64,000 nucleotides of DNA from Pseudomonas nitroreducens NBRC 12694 (GTDB lineage Bacteria > Pseudomonadota > Gammaproteobacteria > Pseudomonadales > Pseudomonadaceae), in NCBI RefSeq assembly GCF_002091755.1, contig NZ_BDAI01000003.1:248001-312000 (forward strand), in the 5' to 3' direction. Each line of letters starts with the position of its first letter. The stretch's first letter is position 1. Shown piece by piece: positions 35,601 to 44,417 of the stretch. The notes under the pieces were generated by a model. It worked only from the letters and a program-made list of their open reading frames with translations, was not told the DNA's origin and did not search any database. Position numbers and translations under genes: made by a program.

Positions 35601-36892
35601 TAGCGTCGGCGGGTTTCCTCGAGGATGTGCAGCGCCTGCTGTTCCTCGGTGACGTCGCGCAGTACCCAGACCTGTCCGCCCTGGGGCAGGTTGCCACGCA
35701 GGACCCAGGTCTGCTCCGCTGCCAGCGGGCTGTCGTCCAGCGAGTGATGGCTGACGGCGAACAGGCGTGCCTGGCCGGCATCATTGACGCGAACCAGCTC
35801 GGAGCCGTTGTCCGCCGAGGTGTCGCTGCTGGCCAGCAGGCCGCCAAGACCGGGTAGCAGTTCCAGCAGGTGGTGCTCGCCGGCTTTGCCGCCGGCGATG
35901 CCGAACAGTTGCTCGGCCTGTGGATTGAGGTAGGCAAGGCGACCGTCGGCGCGGGTCACCAGCACCCGCTCGTCGATGGCGCCAAGGGCCTGTGCAGCCT
36001 GGCGCAGGCTCTGTTGCGACTCTACGGTCAGCGCTCGCAGGTTCTGTTGTTCGCGTTGCAGGCGCAGCAGGGCGGCGCCGGCGATGCCGGCCAGCACCAG
36101 CAGCAGCGCCAGCTCACCCCCCAGGCGCGGTAGCAGGGTGGCGCGGATCTGCCGGTCGTCGAATTGCGGGCGCAGTTGCCAGTCGGTGTTCTGGATCTCC
36201 AGGCCGTCCAGGCTCTGCGCCTGCTCCAGCGGCGAGGCGGCGGACAGTGGGCCGGGACGGAAACCGCTGGAGCGGCCGAGGACCTTCTGCTGGACGCTGT
36301 CGACCAGTATCCAGTCCGGCGACTCGGGGCGGATCTGTGCCGCCCAGCCGCGCCGGGCGATTTTTTCGTCGAGGCGGATGACGCTGTCTTCTTCACCGGG
36401 CTCGGTGGCCTTCAGCCAGACATAGAAATGCCCGCCGTTCTCCTCGCTGAATGCATAGTGATAAGGCTGCTGTGCACTGCGCTGACGCAGGGCTTCGATG
36501 AATGCCGTGTCCTTGATGCTGCTGGCGGAGTCGCTCAGGGGGGCGCCACCGGCATCCAGCCTCACCAGGCTGTGGAAGGACGGATAGATGTGTTTGAGTC
36601 CGGTGATCAGCGTGGCACGGATGTCGCCGTGGTCGCGGGAGAGCTCCTGCTGCAGCAGGGCCTGGGCCGCCACTGCCTTGAGCTCCAGGGTCAGGGAGAT
36701 CCGCTGGGCCATCTGTTCGCCGTGCAATACTACCCGCTCGCGCTCGAAGCGCTCCTGGCTGCGGAGCTCCTGGTGCAACTGCCAGCCCAGCAGACCGAGC
36801 ATGAACAGCACCAGCAGCACCAGGGCTGTCCGGGTCGCCACGCGGCCAGGCCTGACCAATGCGTCCGGAAGGGTACGGGGAGAAATAGACAC
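32639..36892 (-). CDS. morA: MorA-like PAS-GGDEF-EAL c-di-GMP enzyme
   Basis: 1417 aa (PAO1 MorA about 1415). Two transmembrane helices (about 22-42 and 262-282) frame a periplasmic sensor domain. Four or five PAS/PAC domains follow (about 295-975), then GGDEF (ARMGGDEFTLL near 1060) and EAL (EALLRW near 1195, ELELTESILM, DDFGTGYSS, KIDRSF, EGVES). Both catalytic motifs are intact, so both cyclase and phosphodiesterase activity are possible. The RxxD inhibitory site before GGDEF reads SDDD, so product inhibition is probably lost. MorA controls motility and biofilm in pseudomonads. A hairpin (AGGATG/CATCCT) lies just downstream at about 32590. Confidence 0.92.
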   Translation of the reverse strand: MSISPRTLPDALVRPGRVATRTALVLLVLFMLGLLGWQLHQELRSQERFERERVVLHGEQMAQRISLTLELKAVAAQALLQQELSRDHGDIRATLITGLKHIYPSFHSLVRLDAGGAPLSDSASSIKDTAFIEALRQRSAQQPYHYAFSEENGGHFYVWLKATEPGEEDSVIRLDEKIARRGWAAQIRPESPDWILVDSVQQKVLGRSSGFRPGPLSAASPLEQAQSLDGLEIQNTDWQLRPQFDDRQIRATLLPRLGGELALLLVLAGIAGAALLRLQREQQNLRALTVESQQSLRQAAQALGAIDERVLVTRADGRLAYLNPQAEQLFGIAGGKAGEHHLLELLPGLGGLLASSDTSADNGSELVRVNDAGQARLFAVSHHSLDDSPLAAEQTWVLRGNLPQGGQVWVLRDVTEEQQALHILEETRRRYQDIFDGVGVALCVLDLSALRQSLVDLNLRRQSDLRDWIASQPERLPWLLRQVRITEINNVAKRLMRVTNTEQAWQVLIGSAGMRPDGVRSKVLEAVLHGQGMVELEACITTRQGEQRHLWLQLRVPEMIQDFHAVTLSLSDITSRKQVELSLIEREKFWSDAVRAVPDTLYIHDIAARRVIFTNHNLGYQLGYSGDELRDMGERFWEKVLHPDDVEYYWRVRNLQQVVGDGLLLDSQLRWRHRDGSWHWFDIREQALTRDDTGRVARLIGVAKDITDTVEAHNSLRESGRRYRMLAESISDVILSTDAQVKLNYISPSIQQVFGYSPEWVLANGFQQVAANPAQLERLEELLHRVQGAIGEPKRLAELRESAEPQLFSLDCLHADGHKIPVELRIALMWDDHGRFEGLLGVARDVSQQRRAEREMRMAATVFEHSTAAIMVTDPAGYIVQINDSFSRLTGYSAEEVLDQLPRLLTADRQEANQLKHVLESLRKSGSWEGEILQKRKSGELYPSWVGITAVHDDEGDLVSFVCFFSDISERKASERRIHRLAYYDALTHLPNRTLFQDRLHTALLQAERHQQWVVLMFLDLDRFKPINDSLGHAAGDRMLKEVAERLSHCVSDDDTVARMGGDEFTLLLPGQKDREKALRQAIQVAEQILSSLARPFTLEGREFFVTASIGVALSPQDGAELSQLMKNADTAMYHAKEMGKNNFQFYQAEMNARALERLELESDLRRAIEQEEFILHYQPQFTGDGRRLTGAEALLRWQHPKRGLIPPTEFIPVLEELGLVAQVGDWLLEQACLQLRAWHRDKVRVPKISVNLSARQFADGQLGERIASILADTGIAPACLELELTESILMSDVSQAMQILQGLKRLGLAIAVDDFGTGYSSLNYLKQFPIDVLKIDRSFVDGLPHGEQDAQIARAIIAMAHSLNLMVIAEGVESHEQLEFLREHGCDEVQGFLFGRPVPADQFAALFASNALFLLG

Positions 36893-37213
36893 GGACTTAG
36901 GGACCTGGGGCGATACGGCTGAATTCGGCGCAGGCTAGGATGCCCGGAAAGGCGGCTAAGTGCCAGTATGGCCGACGAGCGTCGTTTGCCCTTCCCGACT
37001 CATTCCGGTAGCTTTGCCGCACGCGCGCGTGATGTACGGCCAGAGTTCGGGGCATAAAGTACATCCCCGCAGAGTCCCGCGCGAAGGGCCGTCCATCGGC
37101 CGTTCGCGCCCTCCGGTGGCCCACGGTGCCACCGTTCCGGCCCGAAGTGCCGGCGCTGCCGTCGTCCGTTCCGGCCATCCCGATCGTCAATTCATCCCAG
37201 AAGTCAGGTATCC
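36893..37213. other. 321-bp divergent intergenic region morA-ettA
   Basis: No gene is visible. At 36968-36981 it holds CAGTATGGCCGACG, which is identical to a segment of hairpin element copy A (28840-28853); the rest of the element is absent. In PAO1, as I remember it, this interval holds nfxB-mexCD-oprJ and a TetR gene, all missing here. No clear terminator or operator. Confidence 0.5.
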
Positions 37214-38878
<1,665 letters not shown>

Positions 38879-38889
38879 GCCACTTCGCC

Positions 38890-38921
38890 ATGAAAACGGG
38901 GCCTTCGGGCCCCGTTTTCAT
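38890..38921. terminator. bidirectional terminator after ettA
   Basis: ATGAAAACGGGGCC, loop TTCG, GGCCCCGTTTTCAT, 12 bases after the ettA stop; it also lies downstream of the convergent small gene at 38935. Confidence 0.9.
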
Positions 38922-38934
38922 TTCTGTGCCTTAT

Positions 38935-39231
38935 TCAGCGACTGCGCTTGAGATCGTCCAGGGTGCGCCGTTGCTCCTCCAACTGGCGCTGCAGTGTGTC
39001 GATTTGCCGCGCCTGGTCCTGCAGTGTGCGCTGCTGCTCCTCCAACTGCCGCGACATGCGTTGCAGGTCGTCGGTGCTGAAGTTCGACTTGTGGATCACT
39101 TCGCTATCGAATGTATCCGCTACCACCAGGGCGCCGGACTCGGTGAAGTTGCCCAGTTTCATGGCCGCCTGGGCGGGCAGGGCGAAGGCACAGGTGAGAG
39201 CGGCGAGGAGCGCGAAGGGGCGTGCGTGCAT
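38935..39231 (-). CDS. small exported coiled-coil protein
   Basis: 98 aa from the second ATG (MHARPFALLAAL), which has AGGA eight bases upstream; the first ATG at 39240 overlaps that site. Signal peptide ends near PAQA-AM. Mature protein: a short beta part (KLGNFTESGALVVADTFDSEVIHKSNF), then a repeated helix with QLEEQQRTLQDQARQID and QLEEQRRTLDDLKRSR, i.e. a heptad coiled coil with an internal repeat. Periplasmic. Function unknown. Divergent from gdhA. Confidence 0.65.
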   Translation of the reverse strand: MHARPFALLAALTCAFALPAQAAMKLGNFTESGALVVADTFDSEVIHKSNFSTDDLQRMSRQLEEQQRTLQDQARQIDTLQRQLEEQRRTLDDLKRSR

Positions 39232-39280
39232 CGGAATCATCCTGGAGGGGTTGCGTTGTTTGAGTGCAAATGCTTATTGA

Positions 39281-39294
39281 TTTTGTATACAAAA
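39281..39294. promoter_or_regulatory. perfect 14-bp palindrome upstream of gdhA (GntR-type site)
   Basis: TTTTGTATACAAAA is self-complementary. TTGTATACAA cores are typical operators of GntR/FadR-family repressors. It lies in an AT-rich patch (39268-39360) between the divergent small exported gene and gdhA, 155 bases before the gdhA ATG. No GntR gene is present in the window. Confidence 0.5.
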
Positions 39295-39448
39295 ATCTGG
39301 TTTTCTGCTGGTCCGGCAGAGGTGGGATTTATATTTTTGCACCATAAAGATTCATAAAGGCGTCACGCTGCACTATCTGAGTGCGGCGTGGGTTGTTAGA
39401 GTCTGCCGGCAAAAAGCATCACATAACCAGAAAAGTACCGGTGTAGAC

Positions 39449-40783
39449 ATGACGCAATCCGTTGACTCGTTCCTCGAGCGCCTCAAGCGGCGCGACCCCG
39501 ATCAGCCCGAGTTCCACCAGGCGGTGGAAGAGGTGCTGCGCTCCCTCTGGCCCTTCCTCGAAGCCAACCCGCATTACCTGCAGGCCGGCATCGTCGAACG
39601 CATCGTCGAGCCTGAACGCGCGATCCTGTTCCGCGTGCCGTGGGTGGACGACGCCGGGCGAGTGCGGGTCAACCGCGGTTTCCGCATCCAGATGAGCAGC
39701 GCCATCGGCCCATACAAGGGCGGCCTGCGCTTCCACCCTTCGGTCAACCTTGGCGTACTGAAGTTCCTGGCCTTCGAGCAGGTCTTCAAGAACTCCCTGA
39801 CCTCGCTGCCCATGGGCGGCGGCAAGGGCGGCTCGGACTTCGATCCGAAGGGCAAGAGCGACGCCGAAGTCATGCGCTTCTGCCAGTCGTTCATGAGCGA
39901 GCTGTTCCGCCACGTCGGCGCGGACCTCGACGTGCCGGCCGGTGACATCGGCGTCGGCGCCCGCGAGATCGGCTACCTGTTCGGCCAGTACAAGCGCCTG
40001 TCCAACGAGTTCACCTCGGTGTTGACCGGCAAGGGTATGTCCTACGGCGGCAGCCTGATCCGCCCGGAAGCCACCGGCTACGGCTGCGTGTATTTCGCCC
40101 AGGAAATGCTCAAGGCCCGCGAGAGCGGCTTCGACGGCCAGCGCGTGGCCATCTCCGGTTCCGGCAACGTGGCCCAGTACGCCGCGCAGAAGGTCATGGA
40201 GCTGGGCGGCAAGGTGATCTCGCTGTCCGATTCCGAAGGCACGCTGTTCTTTGAAGCTGGCCTGACCCTGGAGCAGTGGGAAGAAGTCATGGAGCTGAAG
40301 AACGTCCGTCGCGGCCGCCTCAGCGAGATGACCGGCCCCGGCCTGCGCTTCATTGCCGGTGAGCGTCCGTGGTCGCTCGCCTGCGACATCGCGCTGCCCT
40401 GCGCCACCCAGAACGAGCTGGACGCCAACGATGCGCGCACCCTGCTGGCCAACGGCTGCATCTGCGTGGCCGAAGGCGCGAACATGCCGTCGACTTTGGA
40501 GGCTGTGGATATCTTCCTCGAGGCCGGCATCCTCTACGCGCCGGGCAAGGCTTCCAACGCCGGCGGCGTCGCCACCAGCGGCCTGGAGATGAGCCAGAAC
40601 GCCATGCGCCTGGCCTGGACCGCCGGTGAGGTGGACCAGCGCCTGCACGGCATCATGCAGAACATCCACCATGCCTGCGTCGCCTACGGCGAGGAGAATG
40701 GCCGGATCAACTACGTGAAGGGCGCCAACATCGCCGGCTTCGTCAAGGTGGCCGACGCGATGCTGGCCCAGGGCGTCGTCTGA
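39449..40783 (+). CDS. gdhA: GdhA, NADP-type glutamate dehydrogenase
   Basis: 444 aa, hexameric 450-residue class. Catalytic signature LPMGGGKGGSDFDPKGKSD near residue 118 (active Lys), glutamate site PYKGGLRFHPSVN near 88, nucleotide fold VAISGSGNVAQYAAQK near 234 and APGKASNAGGVATSGLEMSQN near 375. It assimilates ammonium into 2-oxoglutarate. Length and gene position fit PA4588. A GntR-like palindrome lies upstream and a strong terminator follows. Confidence 0.95.
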   Translation: MTQSVDSFLERLKRRDPDQPEFHQAVEEVLRSLWPFLEANPHYLQAGIVERIVEPERAILFRVPWVDDAGRVRVNRGFRIQMSSAIGPYKGGLRFHPSVNLGVLKFLAFEQVFKNSLTSLPMGGGKGGSDFDPKGKSDAEVMRFCQSFMSELFRHVGADLDVPAGDIGVGAREIGYLFGQYKRLSNEFTSVLTGKGMSYGGSLIRPEATGYGCVYFAQEMLKARESGFDGQRVAISGSGNVAQYAAQKVMELGGKVISLSDSEGTLFFEAGLTLEQWEEVMELKNVRRGRLSEMTGPGLRFIAGERPWSLACDIALPCATQNELDANDARTLLANGCICVAEGANMPSTLEAVDIFLEAGILYAPGKASNAGGVATSGLEMSQNAMRLAWTAGEVDQRLHGIMQNIHHACVAYGEENGRINYVKGANIAGFVKVADAMLAQGVV

Positions 40784-40802
40784 CCGCTCAACCAGCAGGA
40801 AG

Positions 40803-40827
40803 AACGGGCCCGATGGGCCCGTTTTTC
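40803..40827 (+). terminator. intrinsic terminator of gdhA
   Basis: AACGGGCCC, loop GAT, GGGCCCGTTTTT, 20 bases after the stop. A separate CCCTCACCCC...GGGGGAGGGG hairpin lies at about 40870-40908. Confidence 0.92.
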
Positions 40828-40941
40828 TTTTCGGTCTCATGGTGGCCGAAGATGAGCTCCGTGCCTATGCATCACCCTCACCCCGGTCATCTCCTTCAGG
40901 GGGAGGGGCCGTTGGTCTCAAGGAGGTCTTGACGCTCGCGC

Positions 40942-41973
40942 TCAATCCTCTGGCTTCGGGGTAGTTGCCGTGCTTGTCGGTAGCAGTGGGTATTCCACCT
41001 TCGGCTGTTTGCCGGTGGCGGTCTTGAGGAAGGCGACGATGTCGCCGATTTCTTCCGCGTTGAGCTGCTTGCCGAGCTGAGCGGTGCCCATGATCGCTAC
41101 AGCTTCCTCCAGGTCCCAGACCTGCCCGCTGTGGAAGTACGGCGCGGTCAGGGCGATGTTACGCAGCGGCGCAGCGCGGAATACGTACTGGTCATTCTGC
41201 GTCTTGGTCACCTCGAAGCGACCCAGGTCGCCGGTGGGCAGGATCTTGCCGTCGGGCTTCTTCACCAGCCCGAATGGGAAGTACGCCTGACCGCCCAGGT
41301 TCACGCCGTTATGGCAGCTGATGCAGCCGGCGCTCATGAAGGTCTGCAGGCCTTTCTTCTCCTTCGCGTCGAGGGCGGTTTCGTCGCCCTTGAGATAGAG
41401 GTCGAAGCGCGAGTCCGGGGTGATCAGGGTCGACTCGAAGGCCTGCAGCGCGCGGGCCATGTTGTCGAAGCTGACCGCCTGCTTCTCGCCAGGGAAGGCT
41501 TTTTCGAAGGAGGCGACGTACTCCGGCATGCTGCGTAGCGTGGCCTCGACATTTTTCGGCGAGTTGTGCATTTCCACCGGGTTCTGCACCGGGCCCTTGG
41601 CCTGTTCTTCCAGGTCCTTGGCGCGACCATCCCAGAACTGCGCGACGTTGAAGACCGCATTGAATACGGTGGGCGAGTTGCGTGCGCCCTTTTGCCAGGC
41701 ATGGCCTTTGGAGGTGGGCACGTTGTCGGCGCCACCGGTACCGATGTTGTGGCAGGTGTTGCAGCTGATCACATGGCTGGCGGACAGCCGCGGCTCGAAG
41801 AACAACTGCCGGCCCAGCTCGACCTGGTTCGGGTCGAGCTTGTCGCTGGGCTGTTCGGGGATCGGTTTGAAGATGCTGTTGGCCTGGTCGCGCAGGGGGT
41901 CGGCATCGGCATGGGCTGCCGCGGTGCTTACCGCCAGCAGCAGGCTGCCCAGGGTCAGTTTGATGGGCTGCAT
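40942..41973 (-). CDS. ccpR: di-heme cytochrome c peroxidase (CcpA/CcpR)
   Basis: 343 aa from the ATG preceded by AAGGAGA; the longer open frame is spurious. Signal peptide ends near AAAHA-DA. Two c-type heme motifs: CNTCH (about residue 71) and CISCH (about 217). MHNSPKNV and FHSGQVWDLEEAVAIMGTAQLG fit the peroxidase fold, the latter carrying the axial Met of the electron-transferring heme. It reduces hydrogen peroxide in the periplasm using cytochrome c551 or azurin. A perfect Anr/Fnr-type box lies 71 bases upstream, in line with low-oxygen induction known for the P. aeruginosa enzyme. C-terminal Ser/Thr/Pro-rich tail. Confidence 0.94.
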   Translation of the reverse strand: MQPIKLTLGSLLLAVSTAAAHADADPLRDQANSIFKPIPEQPSDKLDPNQVELGRQLFFEPRLSASHVISCNTCHNIGTGGADNVPTSKGHAWQKGARNSPTVFNAVFNVAQFWDGRAKDLEEQAKGPVQNPVEMHNSPKNVEATLRSMPEYVASFEKAFPGEKQAVSFDNMARALQAFESTLITPDSRFDLYLKGDETALDAKEKKGLQTFMSAGCISCHNGVNLGGQAYFPFGLVKKPDGKILPTGDLGRFEVTKTQNDQYVFRAAPLRNIALTAPYFHSGQVWDLEEAVAIMGTAQLGKQLNAEEIGDIVAFLKTATGKQPKVEYPLLPTSTATTPKPED

Positions 41974-42043
41974 GTGGAGTCTCCTTTTCTCAGGCTTCGG
42001 TGTTTTCCGAGTCCAAGGAGAGGCCAGCGCGCCAGCCGCCGGC

Positions 42044-42057
42044 TTGACCGAAATCAA
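42044..42057. promoter_or_regulatory. Anr/Fnr box upstream of the cytochrome c peroxidase gene
   Basis: TTGACCGAAATCAA matches the Anr consensus TTGAY-N4-RTCAA at every fixed position. Its centre is about 77 bases before the start codon, a position suitable for class II activation. Confidence 0.85.
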
Positions 42058-42095
42058 ACGGGCGTTCATGCCGTCTGTGGAATGTTGACGCAGTC

Positions 42096-42455
42096 TCAGT
42101 TTCCCCGCAGGGCTCGGCCGAGCGCGCGGTCCTTCTGTTGCTCCCAGTCGCGGTCCCGGTCGCTGTTGCGCTGCTCTTCGTACTGCTGGCGCTCCTGGCT
42201 CACGCGCATCGCCTGGCATTGCTGGAAGCCGTCGTTCCAGCCCAGGGCGTACTTCGGCTCGCCCAGGTAGCGCGGCAGGTTCTTGCGAAACTCCCCGGTG
42301 ATGGCGCCGGCGGCCTGGCGACCGCTGCCGCAGCCGTCGTCGTAGCCATCGGCGTAGGCGGGCGGATAGCCCTGGGCGATAAGGGTTTCGTGGGTGGTTT
42401 CGCAGCCGGCGAGCAACGCGGCGCATAGCAGGGCGAGGGCGGCGCGGTGCGCCAT
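42096..42455 (-). CDS. small lipoprotein of unknown function
   Basis: 119 aa from the ATG giving MAHRAALALLCAALLAGCETT (GGGAG five bases before). Lipobox LLAGC, Cys 18. Mature part: AQGYPPAYADGYDDGCGSGRQAAG, a Gly/Tyr/Asp-rich motif, and GWNDGFQQCQAMR, then a charged helix (QERQQYEEQRNSDRDRDWEQQKD). The YxxGYxxGC repeats recall small outer-membrane lipoproteins. It lies 87 bp downstream of rtcA on the same strand, so possibly read through from the RNA-repair operon, but a link is not shown. Confidence 0.65.
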   Translation of the reverse strand: MAHRAALALLCAALLAGCETTHETLIAQGYPPAYADGYDDGCGSGRQAAGAITGEFRKNLPRYLGEPKYALGWNDGFQQCQAMRVSQERQQYEEQRNSDRDRDWEQQKDRALGRALRGN

Positions 42456-42542
42456 GGAGACTCCCATGTGCCGGGGAGGCGGGCACACGCGCCGGGTAGG
42501 GTGATTGGGCGGCACTCTATCCGGCGTTTGGTGAGGAAAGCG

Positions 42543-43568
42543 TCAAGCTGGCGTGATACGGATGTGCTGGCCGGTTGTCGCCCGTGCCGTGCAGTCGATG
42601 CGCACCGGCAGGAAGGCTTCTACCACTGCGCGATTGCTCAGCAGGTGATCGCTCAGCGCTGGCGTGGTGAAACTGCCACCGCCGGCCAATGCCATGGGCA
42701 GTAGCAGCTGGTCGGCGAGGTGCTCCTCGACGCTGGTGCCGCTGCGGCGCCATTCGTCTGCCTGGCGCAGCGCCTGGCTGGCGACGCGCTCGGCGCTGAC
42801 CCCGGACTGGCCGAAGGCGCAGAACACCAGGCTCAGATGCTCGCACTCGATTTCCAAAAGCAGCGCATTGCCCGGGCCCTGATCCTCCGGCAGGCGGACG
42901 ACCTGAACGGAAGCGGCGTGCCAATCCTGATGCCGCTTCACTTTCTCCAGTTCGCGGTCCGCCACGTGGCCGGGGATGGCGGCCAGCACTGGACGGGCCG
43001 AGCGTGAGCGTTCGGCCCCCGCATCCGGCAGATGCAGCGGTTGCAGTTCACCTGGCATCACGCGCACCGCCAGTTCACCACCGCCCGCCGGCATGAAACC
43101 ATGGCGCAGCAGTTCGAAGCCCACCTTCGCCCCCATGCGCCGCAGCAGCGGCAACCAACTGCGCTGGATGAAGTCCGCCGGTGGCGCCAGCGGGTTGTGC
43201 GTGCCGCCGCTGATGGCCAGGCTGCTCGGGCCATCGGCGAACAGCAGGGCGGGCAGCAGCGTCTGCAGCACTAGCACGGCACTGCCCGCGCTGCCGATGG
43301 CGAAGCGGTAGTCGCCGCCGCGAATCGCGCCGGGTCGGAAGGTCAGGCTGCGCGAGCCCAGCTCGCCGCCTTCCACCGCCGCGCCGCAGATTTCCGCCGC
43401 CGCGCGTACCGCCGTCAAGTGCTGGCGCAGCAGTCCCGGCCGCGAGCGCCGGCCACGGATATTGACGATGCGCAGCGCCTTGCCGGTGATCATCGACAGG
43501 CTCAGCGCGCTGCGCAGGATCTGCCCGCCGCCTTCGGCGCCGTCGAGTTCGATCAGGTCGCTTTTCAT
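42543..43568 (-). CDS. rtcA: RtcA, RNA 3'-terminal phosphate cyclase
   Basis: 341 aa. Family start LIELDGAEGGGQILRSALSLSMITGKALRI, GLLRQHLTAV, the FADGPSSLAISGGTHNPLAP block and the catalytic His in VEEHLADQLLLPMALA near residue 283. It converts RNA 3'-phosphates to 2',3'-cyclic phosphates with ATP through a His-AMP intermediate, making substrates for RtcB. The ATG overlaps the stop of the preceding rlaP-like gene by four bases. Last clear gene of the RNA-repair operon. Confidence 0.95.
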   Translation of the reverse strand: MKSDLIELDGAEGGGQILRSALSLSMITGKALRIVNIRGRRSRPGLLRQHLTAVRAAAEICGAAVEGGELGSRSLTFRPGAIRGGDYRFAIGSAGSAVLVLQTLLPALLFADGPSSLAISGGTHNPLAPPADFIQRSWLPLLRRMGAKVGFELLRHGFMPAGGGELAVRVMPGELQPLHLPDAGAERSRSARPVLAAIPGHVADRELEKVKRHQDWHAASVQVVRLPEDQGPGNALLLEIECEHLSLVFCAFGQSGVSAERVASQALRQADEWRRSGTSVEEHLADQLLLPMALAGGGSFTTPALSDHLLSNRAVVEAFLPVRIDCTARATTGQHIRITPA

Positions 43569-44365
43569 CTTTCGTGTTTCCTTACTTGCTCGCGCAGGAA
43601 GCGATCCAGGCGTTCAGTGTTGTGGCAACCGCCGCGGGGCGCGCCGAGGTTTTCCGCGCGCTGCAGCTCTTGCTCGATCAGCCGGTGCAGGGCCGGGCGC
43701 GCCGGGCCGTATTCGGCCTCGACCGCCTGACGCTTGAGCACCAGCAGCTCCTCGACTTCGGCGCGCTGCGCGGCATCGTCTAGCGTTGCTTCCATCAGTG
43801 TCTCGAAGACCATGGGCGGCATGCCCAGGCCCTGGTCGATCCATCGCACCGCCAACAAGGGTCGCAGCACGTAGAGGTACTTCTTGTAGCGAACCTCCTC
43901 TCCCTGCAGGTAGCCACGAAAATTCTTCTTCGCCATCGACAGGTAGTGCGCCCGTGCGGCAGCGGGCGAGTAGAAGTCCCGTCCCAGTTGGCGCAGGCCC
44001 TCGGATGTCGCGGATTCACAGCGATACACCAGCGGTGAGTCCAGCCACTCCAGCAGCGTCGGGTTGGATTTGCGCAGCAGGCGCAGCGTCTTGCGCAATT
44101 CCCAACCGCTGAGGTCCAGCTCGTCGGTCAGCGGGCGCTCCAGAACGTCGCGCGGCTCGTCCACACGCAGGTACCAGTCCGGTTGCTGCACATAGACGAA
44201 GCGTACGTCGTAATCGCTGTCCGGAGAGGCGAAGCCCCAGGCGCGGCTGCCTGATTCGCAGGCGTAGAGCACGGTGACGTCGTGCTCCTGTTCCAGTCTT
44301 GTCAGTTCCTCCAGTACTCGCTCGCGCATGGCGTCGGGTAGTGGATGGCGGTATTCCTTGTTCAT
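43565..44365 (-). CDS. rlaP: RlaP-type nucleotidyltransferase in the RNA-repair operon
   Basis: 266 aa, PF10127-like polymerase-beta nucleotidyltransferase. Motif ACESGSRAWGFASPDSDYDVRFVYV (about residues 34-58) holds the GS and the DxD metal site. Then LDLSGWELRKTLRLLRKSNPTLLEWLDSP, typical of the RlaP group, and a helical C-terminus. Family knowledge: RlaP was named for its association with RNA ligases and repair operons and is presumed to add a nucleotide or modify an RNA end. It sits between rtcB (52-bp gap) and rtcA (4-bp overlap), so it belongs to the operon. Biochemical activity is unproven. Confidence 0.85.
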   Translation of the reverse strand: MNKEYRHPLPDAMRERVLEELTRLEQEHDVTVLYACESGSRAWGFASPDSDYDVRFVYVQQPDWYLRVDEPRDVLERPLTDELDLSGWELRKTLRLLRKSNPTLLEWLDSPLVYRCESATSEGLRQLGRDFYSPAAARAHYLSMAKKNFRGYLQGEEVRYKKYLYVLRPLLAVRWIDQGLGMPPMVFETLMEATLDDAAQRAEVEELLVLKRQAVEAEYGPARPALHRLIEQELQRAENLGAPRGGCHNTERLDRFLREQVRKHER

Positions 44366-44417
44366 GTCCTTGTTCCTTGTCTTGCAGTCGAGGTGGGCGG
44401 TTTGCGCCCGACTCGCT

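Noticed and set aside
40870..40908. CRISPR-like or mobile repeat near gdhA
   Set aside because: Single CCCTCACCCC...GGGGGAGGGG hairpin only, no repeat-spacer array.
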